Shown piece after piece: positions 36,015 through 44,375 of a stretch of 64,000 bases of DNA; positions within the stretch are counted from its first letter, which is position 1; the number at the start of each line of letters is the position of its first letter. The position numbers were made by a program, and so were the translations under genes. The notes under the pieces were generated by a model, which saw only the letters and a program-made list of their open reading frames with translations, did no database searches and was not told the origin of the DNA. Source of the DNA: Faecalibacterium sp. I3-3-33 (GTDB lineage: Bacteria > Bacillota > Clostridia > Oscillospirales > Ruminococcaceae); the NCBI RefSeq assembly GCF_023347295.1, contig NZ_CP094469.1, positions 1,860,001 through 1,924,000 on the forward strand, in the 5' to 3' direction.

Positions 36015-36108
36015 GGGAAAGAGCCTCCTAAATTTATCGGTATCTCCGCCTGCGGGCAGACGGGCTGTGGTCGCCCGCTTGTGGCAGCACACAAAATCTA
36101 ACTCTGTT

Positions 36109-36137
36109 ATTTTATCACAATCCACCGGCGCGTTCAA
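36109..36137 (-). promoter_or_regulatory. Promoter for yebC
   Basis: On the minus strand TTGAAC (36132-36137), 17 bases, TAAAAT (36109-36114). The start codon is about 95 bases further. Confidence 0.6.
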
Positions 36138-36182
36138 GCCTGAAAAGGCGGATTTTCGCCCGGATGCGTGTAAATCTGCGGT

Positions 36183-37721
36183 TTACAGCAGCCGCAGCGC
36201 CTTGGGGTAGTGGTTTTTCACCCGCCCGCCGGACACCTTGCCGCCACCCAGCGGCCAGCCGTCCACGGTCACGCAGCACCAGCCGTCCGCTGCCGTGCGA
36301 GCTTCCACCTCGCGGCCGGAGAGATACTCGGTGCAGCGGCAGTCGGCAAGGGTCAGCTGCTCGCAGTTCGTGCACAGGCTGCCAAAGGCCGTGAACAGAT
36401 GATGCTCCGGCACAAAGCGGCCCTTCTGCACACTGCCCACGAACACCCCTGCCCGCAGCACATGAAGTCCCGTCTGCGGAAAGGCAACCGGCAGCAACAC
36501 ACCGCCGCCGTGCACCACAGCCGGGCGCTGCGCCAGCGCTGGGAAATACTGCCGGGCAAACTCCTGCCATGCGGCAAGGCTCTGCGTAGGGGTGGCCTCC
36601 CCTGCCCCGGTATCCCGGGTGCGGCGGCTCGTGCCCTGCACGGCATCCCGGCAGGCGCGGCTGTCTGCGCGGCGGGTGCTGCGGGCATCTGCGGTCTTGG
36701 CAGGCTTTGCCTTGCCCTTGCCCTTTTTGCCCGCCTCGGCAGCGGCGGCAAGCCAGAGCTGTTCCTCCGGGGTGTATTCTCCCTCCGGCGGCAGGGTGCG
36801 GGGCGTGCCGGCCTTGACCAGCCTGGCCATAAAATGCCCCTCGCCGCCCTGACAGGGCCAGATGCGGCGCACTTTGCTCACGTCCAGCGGCAGACCGCCG
36901 GTGCGGTTCTCCTCGCCTGCGCTGCCAAAGGTGTAGTCCACGTTGCCCAGCACATCTGCCAGTGCAAACTCCGGGTGGCGCTGCAAAAAGGCTGCTACCT
37001 GCCCTTCGTCCTCCTCCGGCGCAAAGGTGCAGGTGGAGTACACCAGCTGCCCGCCGGGAGCCAGTGCCGCCGCGGCGCAGTCCAGAATCTGCGCGCCCAG
37101 CTCTGCACACTGCTTTACCAGTGCCTCGCAGTGCTGCTGCAGCGCCACCGGCTCCTTGCGGAACATTCCCTCGCCGGAGCAGGGCGCATCCACCAATACC
37201 CGGTCAAAAAACTCCGGCAGTGCCTCGGCAATGCGGGCGGGGGTCTCGTTGAGCACTACGGCGTTGGAAACGCCCATGCGCTCAAGGTTGCTTTTTAAAA
37301 TTTCGGCGCGCGCGGCCACATACTCGTTGCTCACCAGCACACCGCGCCCCTGCAGTGCCGCCGCCAGCTGGCTGCTTTTGCCGCCGGGCGCGGCGCACAG
37401 GTCCAGCACCCGCATCCCCGGCTGTACCCCCAGCAGCGGCGCTGCCGAAGAGGCCGATGGCTCCTGCGAGTAGAACACACCCGCATGGTGGTACGGATGC
37501 CGCCCGGGCTTAAAATCCGGCTGATGCACCACAAAAGCCGCCTTGCAGAAGGGCGAGGGCTCCAGCGGGAAATCCGCCCTCTGCGCAAACTGCTCCGGCG
37601 TGGTGCGCAGCGCCGACACGGTAACGCCGCGCTCTGCCGTCTGCTGCGGGGCGGCATACAGCTGCTCGTACCGCTGGCCCAGCAGGGCACGTTCCCGCTG
37701 CTCAAAATATTCCGTAGGCAT
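36183..37721 (-). CDS. NOL1/NOP2/Sun-family RNA 5-cytosine methyltransferase (RsmF-like)
   Basis: 512 residues. ATG at 37721 is set by GGAGG nine bases upstream. The SAM-binding fold shows VLDLCAAPGGKSSQLAAAL (about 112-130). The first catalytic cysteine is in DAPCSGEGMFRKEP and the second in VYSTCTFAPEEDEGQVAAFL. A positively charged linker rich in Lys, Arg and Ala (about 345-400) is followed by a C-terminal PUA-like/RsmF domain ending VDGWPLGGGKVSGGRVKNHYPKALRLL. This class methylates C5 of cytosine in 16S rRNA or tRNA; the target position cannot be read from sequence. Confidence 0.92.
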   Translation of the reverse strand: MPTEYFEQRERALLGQRYEQLYAAPQQTAERGVTVSALRTTPEQFAQRADFPLEPSPFCKAAFVVHQPDFKPGRHPYHHAGVFYSQEPSASSAAPLLGVQPGMRVLDLCAAPGGKSSQLAAALQGRGVLVSNEYVAARAEILKSNLERMGVSNAVVLNETPARIAEALPEFFDRVLVDAPCSGEGMFRKEPVALQQHCEALVKQCAELGAQILDCAAAALAPGGQLVYSTCTFAPEEDEGQVAAFLQRHPEFALADVLGNVDYTFGSAGEENRTGGLPLDVSKVRRIWPCQGGEGHFMARLVKAGTPRTLPPEGEYTPEEQLWLAAAAEAGKKGKGKAKPAKTADARSTRRADSRACRDAVQGTSRRTRDTGAGEATPTQSLAAWQEFARQYFPALAQRPAVVHGGGVLLPVAFPQTGLHVLRAGVFVGSVQKGRFVPEHHLFTAFGSLCTNCEQLTLADCRCTEYLSGREVEARTAADGWCCVTVDGWPLGGGKVSGGRVKNHYPKALRLL

Positions 37722-37827
37722 ATTCTTTTCCTCCCATGGGATGTATAAAGCCGCCGACTGCGGCCACACTATGGACTGTGAGGGCGGTCCCGCCCCCACA
37801 GCAACGAGCGAAAGGAGCATTCACACC

Positions 37828-38016
37828 ATGGAAAACCGCAGTGAGAACCGCAGTACCAATTGCAAGAACCAGACCTCTAACCGTACCAGCAACAAGACCA
37901 CCAACAGCACCACCAACGAGCACAAGCACCCCAACCAGTACACCAAGGGTGCCGATGACGAGAGCGCCAAGAACTCCACCAACAGCCGTTCCACCAACGC
38001 AAAAAACAGCCGCTGA
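37828..38016 (+). CDS. Asn/Ser/Thr/Lys-rich low-complexity small protein
   Basis: 62 residues, ATG 37828 behind AAAGGAG. Over half of the residues are Asn, Ser, Thr or Lys, arranged in a loose three- to four-residue rhythm: N-R-S-E-N-R-S-T-N, then N-K-T-T-N-S-T-T-N. There is no signal peptide, Cys pair (a single Cys at about residue 13) or hydrophobic segment. Similar Asn-rich small proteins occur in other gut clostridia, to my recollection without assigned function; spore-coat-like and nucleic-acid-binding roles have been guessed. A clear ribosome binding site and a strong terminator support real expression. Confidence 0.75.
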   Translation: MENRSENRSTNCKNQTSNRTSNKTTNSTTNEHKHPNQYTKGADDESAKNSTNSRSTNAKNSR

Positions 38017-38056
38017 TGGCGTAAGCAGCATCTGACGGACCGCAGATGCCAACAAG

Positions 38057-38110
38057 CAAAGCCCGCTGCCTTCCACCACTGGTTTCCAGTGCGGAAAGCA
38101 GCGGGCTTTC
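38057..38110. terminator. Bidirectional terminator between the Asn-rich gene and mrnC
   Basis: AAAGCCCGCTGC pairs with GCAGCGGGCTTT; an inner stem CACTGG/CCAGTG caps it. It can serve both convergent genes. Confidence 0.8.
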
Positions 38111-38116
38111 GCATTC

Positions 38117-38521
38117 TTATTTCTGGTCAGGGTCAAACTGCTGCCACAGCACCTCGAACAGCTGGTGCACGCGCTCCAGCTGTCCGTTCAGGTACAGCCA
38201 GCCCAGCAGGCACTCGAAGCCGGTGGAGGCACGGTATTCCTCCGGGGAGGCGTGCTTGGCTACGCTGGCCTTGCTGGCGTTGCGGCCGCGCTTGAATACG
38301 GCCAGCTCGTCCTCGGTGAACAGCGGCTCCAGCAACTGCTCTTCCCGGAACTGCGCCTTGGCAGAGACATACTTGACCTTTTCGGCGTTCAGCTTTCCGG
38401 CTGAAAGGCGGTGGTGCTCCACCAGACGCTGGCGCACCAGCAGCTCCAGCACACTGTCCCCTACAAAGGCCAGCGCCAGCGGGCTGAGCTCCCGCGGGTC
38501 GATCTTTTCTGATTCGTTCAT
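38117..38521 (-). CDS. mrnC: Mini-ribonuclease III (23S rRNA maturation)
   Basis: 134 residues, ATG at 38521, 12 bases after the obg stop. A single RNase III catalytic domain without the double-stranded-RNA-binding domain: LSPLALAFVGDSVLELLVRQRLV holds the first metal-binding acidic residues, and STGFECLLGWLYLNGQLERVHQLFEVL holds the second set (Glu in GFECLLGWLYL). Mini-III trims the 5' and 3' ends of 23S rRNA in Firmicutes. Its linkage to obg, rpmA and rplU places it in a ribosome-biogenesis group. Confidence 0.92.
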   Translation of the reverse strand: MNESEKIDPRELSPLALAFVGDSVLELLVRQRLVEHHRLSAGKLNAEKVKYVSAKAQFREEQLLEPLFTEDELAVFKRGRNASKASVAKHASPEEYRASTGFECLLGWLYLNGQLERVHQLFEVLWQQFDPDQK

Positions 38522-38533
38522 GCTGCTTTATCC

Positions 38534-39817
38534 TTAGAAGATATAGTCGAACTGATACTCGCCGATAAGGATGGTATCGTTCTCTTCCACGCCCTTCTGC
38601 ACCAGCGCGTCCAGAATGCCGCTCTCGCCCAGCTGACGCTGGAAGAACTGCAAACTCTCGTAGTCGTCCACGTTGCTGCCGGCCAGAATATACTCCAGCC
38701 ACGGGGCATCCACGCTCCACACATGGGCTTCCATGCGCTGGATGGTGAAGTCGCGGCCGTTCTTCTTGGCCTCCGGCTTTTTGTACTCGGGGGTGAACAC
38801 CGGCACCTGCGGGATATCCTTGAGGCGGTTGTACACGAGCCCCGGCAGCTGCTTGACGCCCTGCATGGTGGCGGCAGAGATAGGCACAAAGGTCAGACCC
38901 TTGCTCTCCACATACTGGCGGAAGGTCTCGATCTGCTCCTCGGTGGCAAGGTCGCACTTGTTGCCCACCACGATCTGCGGGCGCTCGGCCAGCACGGGGC
39001 TGAACTTGGCCAGCTCCTCGTTGATCTTTTCAAAGTCCTCGATAGGGTCGCGGCACTCACTGCCGGAAACGTCAACGACGTGCAGCAGCAGGCGGCAGCG
39101 CTCCACATGGCGCAGGAAATCATGACCCAGACCAATGCCCTCGCTGGCACCCTCGATCAGGCCGGGGATGTCGGCGCAGACAAAGCTTGCGCCCTCGCCC
39201 ACCGACACAACGCCCAGCGTGGGCACAAGGGTGGTAAAGTGGTAGTTGGCGATCTTGGGCTTGGCGGCGCTGATAGTGGAGATGAGGGTGGACTTGCCCA
39301 CGTTGGGGAAGCCGATCAGACCCACGTCTGCAATCAACTTCAGCTCCAAGGTCACCTGCAGATCCTCGCCGGGCATACCGGGCTTTGCAAACTTGGGGAT
39401 CTGGCGGGTGGGGGTGGCAAAGTGTGCGTTGCCGTAGCCGCCGCGGCCGCCCTTAGCAATGGTGACCGGGGTATGGTCGGACAGGTCTGCGATAACAAGG
39501 CCGCTCTCGGCGTCCTTGATCACGGTGCCCAGCGGCACCTTGATGACCAGATTTTCGGCATTTTTGCCGTGGCACAAGCTTGCGCCGCCCTTGCCGCCCT
39601 CCGGGGCCACATACTTGCGCTTATAGCGGAAATCCATCAGGGTGGACAGATGGTCGTCCGCCACAAAGATGATGTCGCCGCCCCGGCCGCCGTCGCCGCC
39701 GTCCGGGCCGCCTGCGGCCACGAATTTTTCGCGGTGGAAGCTCACCGCACCATCGCCGCCCTTGCCCGCATGGAGCCATATCGTGGCGATGTCGATAAAG
39801 TTAGTCTGTGCTGCCAT
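38534..39817 (-). CDS. obg: Obg/CgtA GTPase
   Basis: 427 residues. ATG at 39817 is spaced from AAGGAGG. The glycine-rich Obg domain (FIDIATIWLHAGKGGDGAVSFHREKFVAAGGPDGGDGGRGGD) is followed by the G domain with P-loop GFPNVGKST (169-177), DIPGLIEGASEGIGLGHDFLRH, NKCD and the SA(A/K) motif, then a C-terminal OCT domain that begins around residue 345 (FTIQRMEAHVWSVDAPWLEYIL). Obg acts in 50S assembly and stringent control. It is transcribed after the L21-L27 unit, with a terminator in between. Confidence 0.97.
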   Translation of the reverse strand: MAAQTNFIDIATIWLHAGKGGDGAVSFHREKFVAAGGPDGGDGGRGGDIIFVADDHLSTLMDFRYKRKYVAPEGGKGGASLCHGKNAENLVIKVPLGTVIKDAESGLVIADLSDHTPVTIAKGGRGGYGNAHFATPTRQIPKFAKPGMPGEDLQVTLELKLIADVGLIGFPNVGKSTLISTISAAKPKIANYHFTTLVPTLGVVSVGEGASFVCADIPGLIEGASEGIGLGHDFLRHVERCRLLLHVVDVSGSECRDPIEDFEKINEELAKFSPVLAERPQIVVGNKCDLATEEQIETFRQYVESKGLTFVPISAATMQGVKQLPGLVYNRLKDIPQVPVFTPEYKKPEAKKNGRDFTIQRMEAHVWSVDAPWLEYILAGSNVDDYESLQFFQRQLGESGILDALVQKGVEENDTILIGEYQFDYIF

Positions 39818-39904
39818 ACAGCCCCTCCTTAGCTTTATAGGTCTTTGCGTTTCAGCGCCCTCATCCGAGACGGCGCCACCCGAACGCATAGCCTTATTTC
39901 ATCA

Positions 39905-39937
39905 AAAAGAGCCGGGCCACGAGGGTCCGGCTCTACG
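39905..39937 (-). terminator. Terminator after rpmA
   Basis: On the minus strand AGAGCCGG pairs with CCGGCTCT around a short loop, followed by TTTTTG. It separates rplU-rpmA from obg. Confidence 0.75.
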
Positions 39938-39959
39938 ATTGCAGTTATTCAGAAAGAAG

Positions 39960-40211
39960 TTACTGCTTAACGCTGCACTTCTTGCCGCTCTTGCCCACGC
40001 GCTCGAAACGGACGGTGCCGTCCACCAGAGCAAACAGGGTGTCATCGCTGCCCTTGCCAACGTTCTCACCCGGCATGATGTGGGTGCCACGCTGACGAAC
40101 CAGGATGTTGCCGGCCAGAACGAACTGACCGTCTGCACGCTTGGTGCCCAGACGCTGTGCTGCGGAATCGCGGCCGTTCTTGGTGCTGCCTACGCCCTTT
40201 TTATGTGCCAT
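39960..40211 (-). CDS. rpmA: 50S ribosomal protein L27
   Basis: 83 residues, ATG at 40211 behind GGAGG, 14 bases after rplU. The protein starts [16 protein letters not shown], so the mature His-Lys-Lys-Gly end that reaches the peptidyl-transferase centre follows directly after the initiator residues. Most Firmicutes carry a removable extension before this point and encode the Prp protease between L21 and L27; neither is present here. The rest ([32 protein letters not shown]) is standard. Confidence 0.97.
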   Translation of the reverse strand: MAHKKGVGSTKNGRDSAAQRLGTKRADGQFVLAGNILVRQRGTHIMPGENVGKGSDDTLFALVDGTVRFERVGKSGKKCSVKQ

Positions 40212-40225
40212 TGTAATTTACCTCC

Positions 40226-40537
40226 TTAGCCGTTGATCGCAGTGATCTCAACCTTGGTGTAGGGCTGACGATGGCCCATACGGCGAGCACTGTGCTTCTT
40301 TGCGCGATAGGTGATGATGTTCAGCTTCTTGCCCTTGCCATTCTTGATGACCTTGGCAGAAACGGTAGCACCCTCAACAACAGGAGCGCCAACCTTCACA
40401 GAACCCTCCTCGCCAATAGCGAGAACCTGATCAAACTTCACTTCGGAGTCGGCCTCAACGTCCAGCTTTTCGATGTAGACGATGTCGCCCTGCTCCACGC
40501 GGTACTGCTTACCGCCGGTAACAATGATTGCGTACAT
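40226..40537 (-). CDS. rplU: 50S ribosomal protein L21
   Basis: 103 residues from ATG at 40537. An ATG nine bases earlier touches the AAAAGGA box, so the second one, which gives [18 protein letters not shown] and the family's usual 103 residues, is preferred. The C-terminal [22 protein letters not shown] is the rRNA-binding signature. It is the first gene of the L21-L27 unit, under a strong promoter with a structured leader. Confidence 0.97.
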   Translation of the reverse strand: MYAIIVTGGKQYRVEQGDIVYIEKLDVEADSEVKFDQVLAIGEEGSVKVGAPVVEGATVSAKVIKNGKGKKLNIITYRAKKHSARRMGHRQPYTKVEITAING

Positions 40538-40620
40538 TTTGTTCATTCCTTTTCGTTGTACTCGCTGGTCGTAAAGGCAGACCCTTACTGCGGGCCATTT
40601 CAGGCGCCCACACCATGCGG
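40538..40620 (-). promoter_or_regulatory. rplU 5' leader, possible L21 autoregulatory structure
   Basis: On the minus strand two consecutive hairpins are seen: GTGGGC with GCCCGC around ten bases, then GTAAGG with CCTTTAC around five. Firmicute rplU leaders are known to bind L21. Whether this is the same motif was not testable here. Confidence 0.45.
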
Positions 40621-40627
40621 CTAGAAT

Positions 40628-40656
40628 ATTATAGCAAAAACCAAACCGGATTGCAA
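40628..40656 (-). promoter_or_regulatory. Promoter for rplU-rpmA
   Basis: On the minus strand TTGCAA (40651-40656), 17 bases, TATAAT (40628-40633). A near-consensus ribosomal-protein promoter. Confidence 0.8.
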
Positions 40657-40684
40657 GAGGAAATTTCCCCTTTTGCGCAGATTT

Positions 40685-41734
40685 TTACGCTTTTTTCTGC
40701 CCAGCCTGTTCTATGGCGGCTTTCACCTGTGCATTATAGGCCTCGGTCTTTTCCAAAAACAGCTTGCGCGGGCTGGAAGCCAGCAGTTGGGTGTCCTTAC
40801 CCGCAAAGGAGATGGGGCCATCCAGCTTCTTTTTGGCTGCCTTGTTTTCTGCGTTCAGCGCCAGCGGCACAAACAGGGGCTTGCCCTTGAATTTCCGGGT
40901 AAAGTACACCTCTGCCGCAATGCCCGCCACCACGGCGATGCCTGCCACCAGCTGGGAAGCCCGCAGCCCGATGGAGGGTACCAGCATCAGGCTGTCGGTG
41001 CGCAGCCCCTCGATCCAGAAACGGCCCGCGCCGTACCACACCAGATACCGCAGGGTGATGTCGCCGTTGAACTTGCGCTTTTTAATGTAGCGGAACAGCA
41101 GGAAGAAGCCCACAAAGCACCAGATGCTCTCGTACAAAAAGGTGGGATGCACCGGCAGGTTGGGGTCGATGACCACGCCCTTGGGTACCGTGACCGTGCT
41201 GCTCATCAGGTAAGCGCGGGTGGCCTCGCTGTACATACCCCACGGCAGGGTGGTGTTGCAGCCAAAGGCCTCCTGATTGAAGAAGTTGCCCCAGCGGCCG
41301 CAGCCCTGCCCGATGAGAAAGCCCATAGCAGTCAGGTCGAACATGGGCAGTACCGGCACGCCCCGCCACTTGCAGGCCAGACCGCCGAACAAAAAGCCGC
41401 CGATGATGCCGCCGTAGATGGCAAGGCCGCCATCGCGGATGGCGATCATCTCCCAGATACTATTGTACTGGAACGGTGCCATAGCCACATAGTAGGCGCG
41501 GGCGCTGATAATGCCCAGCACCACGCCGATGAGGATGACGTCCACCATGCTGTCCGGGTCTACGCCAAATTCCAGACTGTGCCGAAAGGCAAAGACCAGT
41601 GCCAGACACAGACCCACCGCGATGCACACGCCGTACCAGTAGATGCTGACCCCGCCGATGGTAAAGGCCACACGGTTCAGGTGAAAACTCAGCCCCAGAC
41701 CCGGGAACTGCACCAGATTTGTCAGATAGTTCAT
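40685..41734 (-). CDS. lgt: Prolipoprotein diacylglyceryl transferase
   Basis: 349 residues, ATG at 41734 overlapping the upstream peptidase stop by four bases. Seven membrane helices are apparent. The catalytic signature GQGCGRWGNFFNQEAFG (GRxGNFxNxE type) and RDGGLAIYGGIIGG are intact, as is the later YRYLVWYGAGRFWIEGLRTDSL-like block. The enzyme attaches diacylglycerol to the lipobox cysteine of prolipoproteins such as the DctP proteins encoded in this window. A charged C-terminal extension of about 60 residues after the last helix (from FKGKPLFVPLALNAENKAAKKK) exceeds the usual length near 280. Confidence 0.95.
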   Translation of the reverse strand: MNYLTNLVQFPGLGLSFHLNRVAFTIGGVSIYWYGVCIAVGLCLALVFAFRHSLEFGVDPDSMVDVILIGVVLGIISARAYYVAMAPFQYNSIWEMIAIRDGGLAIYGGIIGGFLFGGLACKWRGVPVLPMFDLTAMGFLIGQGCGRWGNFFNQEAFGCNTTLPWGMYSEATRAYLMSSTVTVPKGVVIDPNLPVHPTFLYESIWCFVGFFLLFRYIKKRKFNGDITLRYLVWYGAGRFWIEGLRTDSLMLVPSIGLRASQLVAGIAVVAGIAAEVYFTRKFKGKPLFVPLALNAENKAAKKKLDGPISFAGKDTQLLASSPRKLFLEKTEAYNAQVKAAIEQAGQKKA

Positions 41735-43044
41735 TCTTCTTCCTCCTCGTCCTCTTCCGCTGCCTGCGCCGTGCCATCCGGCAGGATGTACATGGTAGCC
41801 ATGCGGTCGGTGCACAGGATGTGCTGCAAAGCAGCGTCCGCATCCTCTGCGGTCAGCCCGGCCAGCATGGAGATCTGCTGCGCCACCGTCTGGCCGCTGA
41901 GGGCAAAGTCTGCCATCTGGCTGGCCGAGTCCTCCACGTTTTCCAGATTTTCGATCAGCTGACCGTATTTTTCGTTCTTGCACAGGGTAAACACTTCCCT
42001 GTCCACACCTGCGGCGCGCACCCGGGCGATCTCGTCCAGCAGCAGCTGGCGCACGGTGTCCGGCACATCGCTCTCGCCGGTGAACAGGATGCAGCAGCAG
42101 CCGTCCACCCGCAGCACCTCGCCGCCAAAGCCGGGGTTCACAAGGCCTTCGTCATACAGGCGGCGGTACAGCGGCGACATCCCGCCCACGATGCAGCTGA
42201 GCACAAGGTCGTACAGTGCCTCGGTGCGCAGATCACCCGCTGGCAGCGGCTCTTCCTTAAAGCCTACGCCGAAGCAGGGCTTGGAAACCGGCATGGTCAG
42301 CGTTTTTTCCGTAGCGGCAAGGGTCATAGGCTCCGTGGCCCACAGCCGCTGCACCTTTTCTGCCGGGCGGGGCTCCATCAGACCGTGCCGCTTGCAGGCG
42401 GCAAGGATCTGCTCCATGGTGGTGTTGCCGGCAGCAGCCAGCACCATATTGCCCGGGGCATAAAAGGCCTTGCAGCTGTCGTACAGCATGGCGGGCGTGA
42501 TCTCGGCAATACTTTCCACCGTGCCCGCGATATCGCTGCGGATGGGGTGGCTGTGGTACAGACACTCGAACAGGCCGGTGATGAGCCGCCAGTCCGGGCT
42601 GTCATCGTACATTTTGATCTCCTGCCCGATGATGCCCTGCTCCTTGGCGATGGTCTGCTCGGTAAAGTAGGGGTGGCCCACCATACCCAGCAGCACGTCC
42701 AGACTTTCGTCCAGCTGCTGGGTGGCGGTGAACAGGTAACAGGTGCGGTCAAAGCTGGTAAAGGCGTTGGCGTTGGCACCGGTCTTTGCGTACTTGGCAA
42801 AAGCGTCGCCGTCCTCGTCCTCGAACATCTTGTGCTCCAGAAAATGCGCTACACCCGCCGGCAGATGCACCGTTTGCCCGTTCAGGCAGAAATCCCGGTC
42901 GATGGAGCCGAACTTGGTGGCATAGATCACATGGGTGCTGGAATAGCCCGGCATGGGGTGCACCAGCACCGTCAGGCCGGAGGGCAGGGTCTGCCACTGG
43001 TCGGCCACGGTCTTTTCCAGCAGGGTCTGGTTATTCTGCGGCAT
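41731..43044 (-). CDS. M16-family zinc peptidase (YmfH-like, active subunit)
   Basis: 437 residues. ATG at 43044 lies nine bases from AAAGGAGG; the ATG at 43053 overlaps that box. The inverted zinc motif HFLEH (H67, E70, H71) with the distal Glu in the EQGIIGQEIKMYDDSP region marks a catalytically complete M16 peptidase of YmfH type. An acidic tail (AEEDEEEEE) ends it. It overlaps the end of the degenerate partner gene upstream by 14 bases and lgt downstream by four, so all three are coupled. M16 pairs form a clam-shell heterodimer; the peptide substrate is unknown. Confidence 0.92.
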   Translation of the reverse strand: MPQNNQTLLEKTVADQWQTLPSGLTVLVHPMPGYSSTHVIYATKFGSIDRDFCLNGQTVHLPAGVAHFLEHKMFEDEDGDAFAKYAKTGANANAFTSFDRTCYLFTATQQLDESLDVLLGMVGHPYFTEQTIAKEQGIIGQEIKMYDDSPDWRLITGLFECLYHSHPIRSDIAGTVESIAEITPAMLYDSCKAFYAPGNMVLAAAGNTTMEQILAACKRHGLMEPRPAEKVQRLWATEPMTLAATEKTLTMPVSKPCFGVGFKEEPLPAGDLRTEALYDLVLSCIVGGMSPLYRRLYDEGLVNPGFGGEVLRVDGCCCILFTGESDVPDTVRQLLLDEIARVRAAGVDREVFTLCKNEKYGQLIENLENVEDSASQMADFALSGQTVAQQISMLAGLTAEDADAALQHILCTDRMATMYILPDGTAQAAEEDEEEEE

Positions 43045-44332
43045 GGGCAGCATCCTCCTTTGTAAGCAGATAGCTGACCGAGAGGGTCAGGCGGCGCAGG
43101 ATATCCCGCACCTCGTCCTTGGTCACAGTGCGCAGGGCATTCCGCGCCTGCTCCGGGCTTTGGATGGGCGCGGCGCTGTTGGCACCTGCGCGCAGCACCT
43201 CGATGTAGTACCAGCTTTCGATGCCGCCAAGGCTGTCCTCTACCCCGTTCATGCCGCTGAGCAGACCCCGGCGGCAGTCCTCGAATTCCTCGTCGGTAAT
43301 AGGGCCGGTGCACAGGTCGGCAAGCTCTTTCAGAATCGCCTGCTCTGCGCGGGCGGCGTCGGCGTGCTCCACACCGCTGTTCACCGCCATACTGCCGGTA
43401 AAGCTCTGGAAGGAGGAGGAGCAGTAGTAGCACAGATGGTCCCGCTCCCGCACGTTGAGGAACAGGCGGCTGGTCACGCTGCCGCCGTACAGCGCCATGG
43501 CAAGGCGCACGGCTGCCAGCTGCTGCGGCTGCATGGGCTGTCCCAGCGTGAACAGCATACACAGCTTTGCCTGCACCATATCATAGTTTTCGGTCTTGTG
43601 CACCGGTGCAATGGTGGGCATGGCCATGTTTTCCACCAGCGGCAGCGGGGCACGGTCGATGCAGGCAAGTTCTGCCAGCAAAGCGTCCCGGATGGCGGCG
43701 GTCTGGGCGGTATCGCAGCCCAGCACCAGCAGTTCGATGTTGGCGGTGCGCAGCATCTGCCGGTAGGCATCGGTCAGCATAGCCGGGGTAAGGCCGTCCA
43801 CCTCTTCCAGATAGCCCTCCTGCCGCACGCCCGCCGGGCTGTCACCAAAGAACTCCCGGTTGGCCTGATGCAGGCAGTAGATGCGTTTATCGTTGATCTC
43901 GTCCTCAAGCCCCTTTTTCAGCATCTGCTTTTCAATGCTGACAGCCTGCGGGTCGAAGCAGCCATCCACAAGATAGGGATGGAAGGCCGCACCCAGCGCG
44001 ATTTTCGTGTACTCGGCGGTCAGCGCCTCGCCTTCCAGCGCAAAGGCATCCTTGATGCCAGTCACACTGACGCAGAGGTTGTGGTTGCAGCCCATGGGGC
44101 GGGCATCCACGGTCAGGTCTGCGCCGTAGAGCTTTGCCAGCTTTTTGGTCAGCCGGGTCATATCCGGGCAGTCCGCATAGCCGCGCTCCATCACCAGCGG
44201 CAAAAGCGCGTGGGCAGTGGCCGTTTTACGCTGAGCCGGAAAAGCAAAGTGGATGCTGATGCGGCAGCGGTTGAATTTAGAAGCCGGGTCGCAGGAAAGA
44301 TGCACGCCCGGTGCAATGAGAGTACGTTCCAA
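43031..44332 (-). CDS. M16-family peptidase homologue lacking the zinc motif (YmfF-like)
   Basis: 433 residues with a TTG start at 44332 behind AGAAGGGA. The M16 fold is recognisable (FNRCRISIHFAFPAQRKTATAHALLPLVMERGYADCPDMTRLTKKLAKLYGADL), but the position of HxxEH reads LLPLVMERG, so zinc cannot bind. As with the YmfF half of YmfF/YmfH, it should be the non-catalytic partner that completes the substrate chamber. Gene overlap with ymfH supports a heterodimer. A later arginine/tyrosine-rich half (RERDHLCYYCSSSFQSFTGSMAVNSGV) matches the substrate-binding domain of the family. Confidence 0.88.
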   Translation of the reverse strand: MERTLIAPGVHLSCDPASKFNRCRISIHFAFPAQRKTATAHALLPLVMERGYADCPDMTRLTKKLAKLYGADLTVDARPMGCNHNLCVSVTGIKDAFALEGEALTAEYTKIALGAAFHPYLVDGCFDPQAVSIEKQMLKKGLEDEINDKRIYCLHQANREFFGDSPAGVRQEGYLEEVDGLTPAMLTDAYRQMLRTANIELLVLGCDTAQTAAIRDALLAELACIDRAPLPLVENMAMPTIAPVHKTENYDMVQAKLCMLFTLGQPMQPQQLAAVRLAMALYGGSVTSRLFLNVRERDHLCYYCSSSFQSFTGSMAVNSGVEHADAARAEQAILKELADLCTGPITDEEFEDCRRGLLSGMNGVEDSLGGIESWYYIEVLRAGANSAAPIQSPEQARNALRTVTKDEVRDILRRLTLSVSYLLTKEDAAHAAE

Positions 44333-44375
44333 TGGTTATTCCCTTCTCTCTGTGCCGCAGCACAGAGCATTTGAT

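Noticed and set aside
36014..36182. Extending YebC or the RNA methylase into the intergenic stretch
   Set aside because: Ribosome binding sites fix both starts, and the extra residues do not belong to the families.
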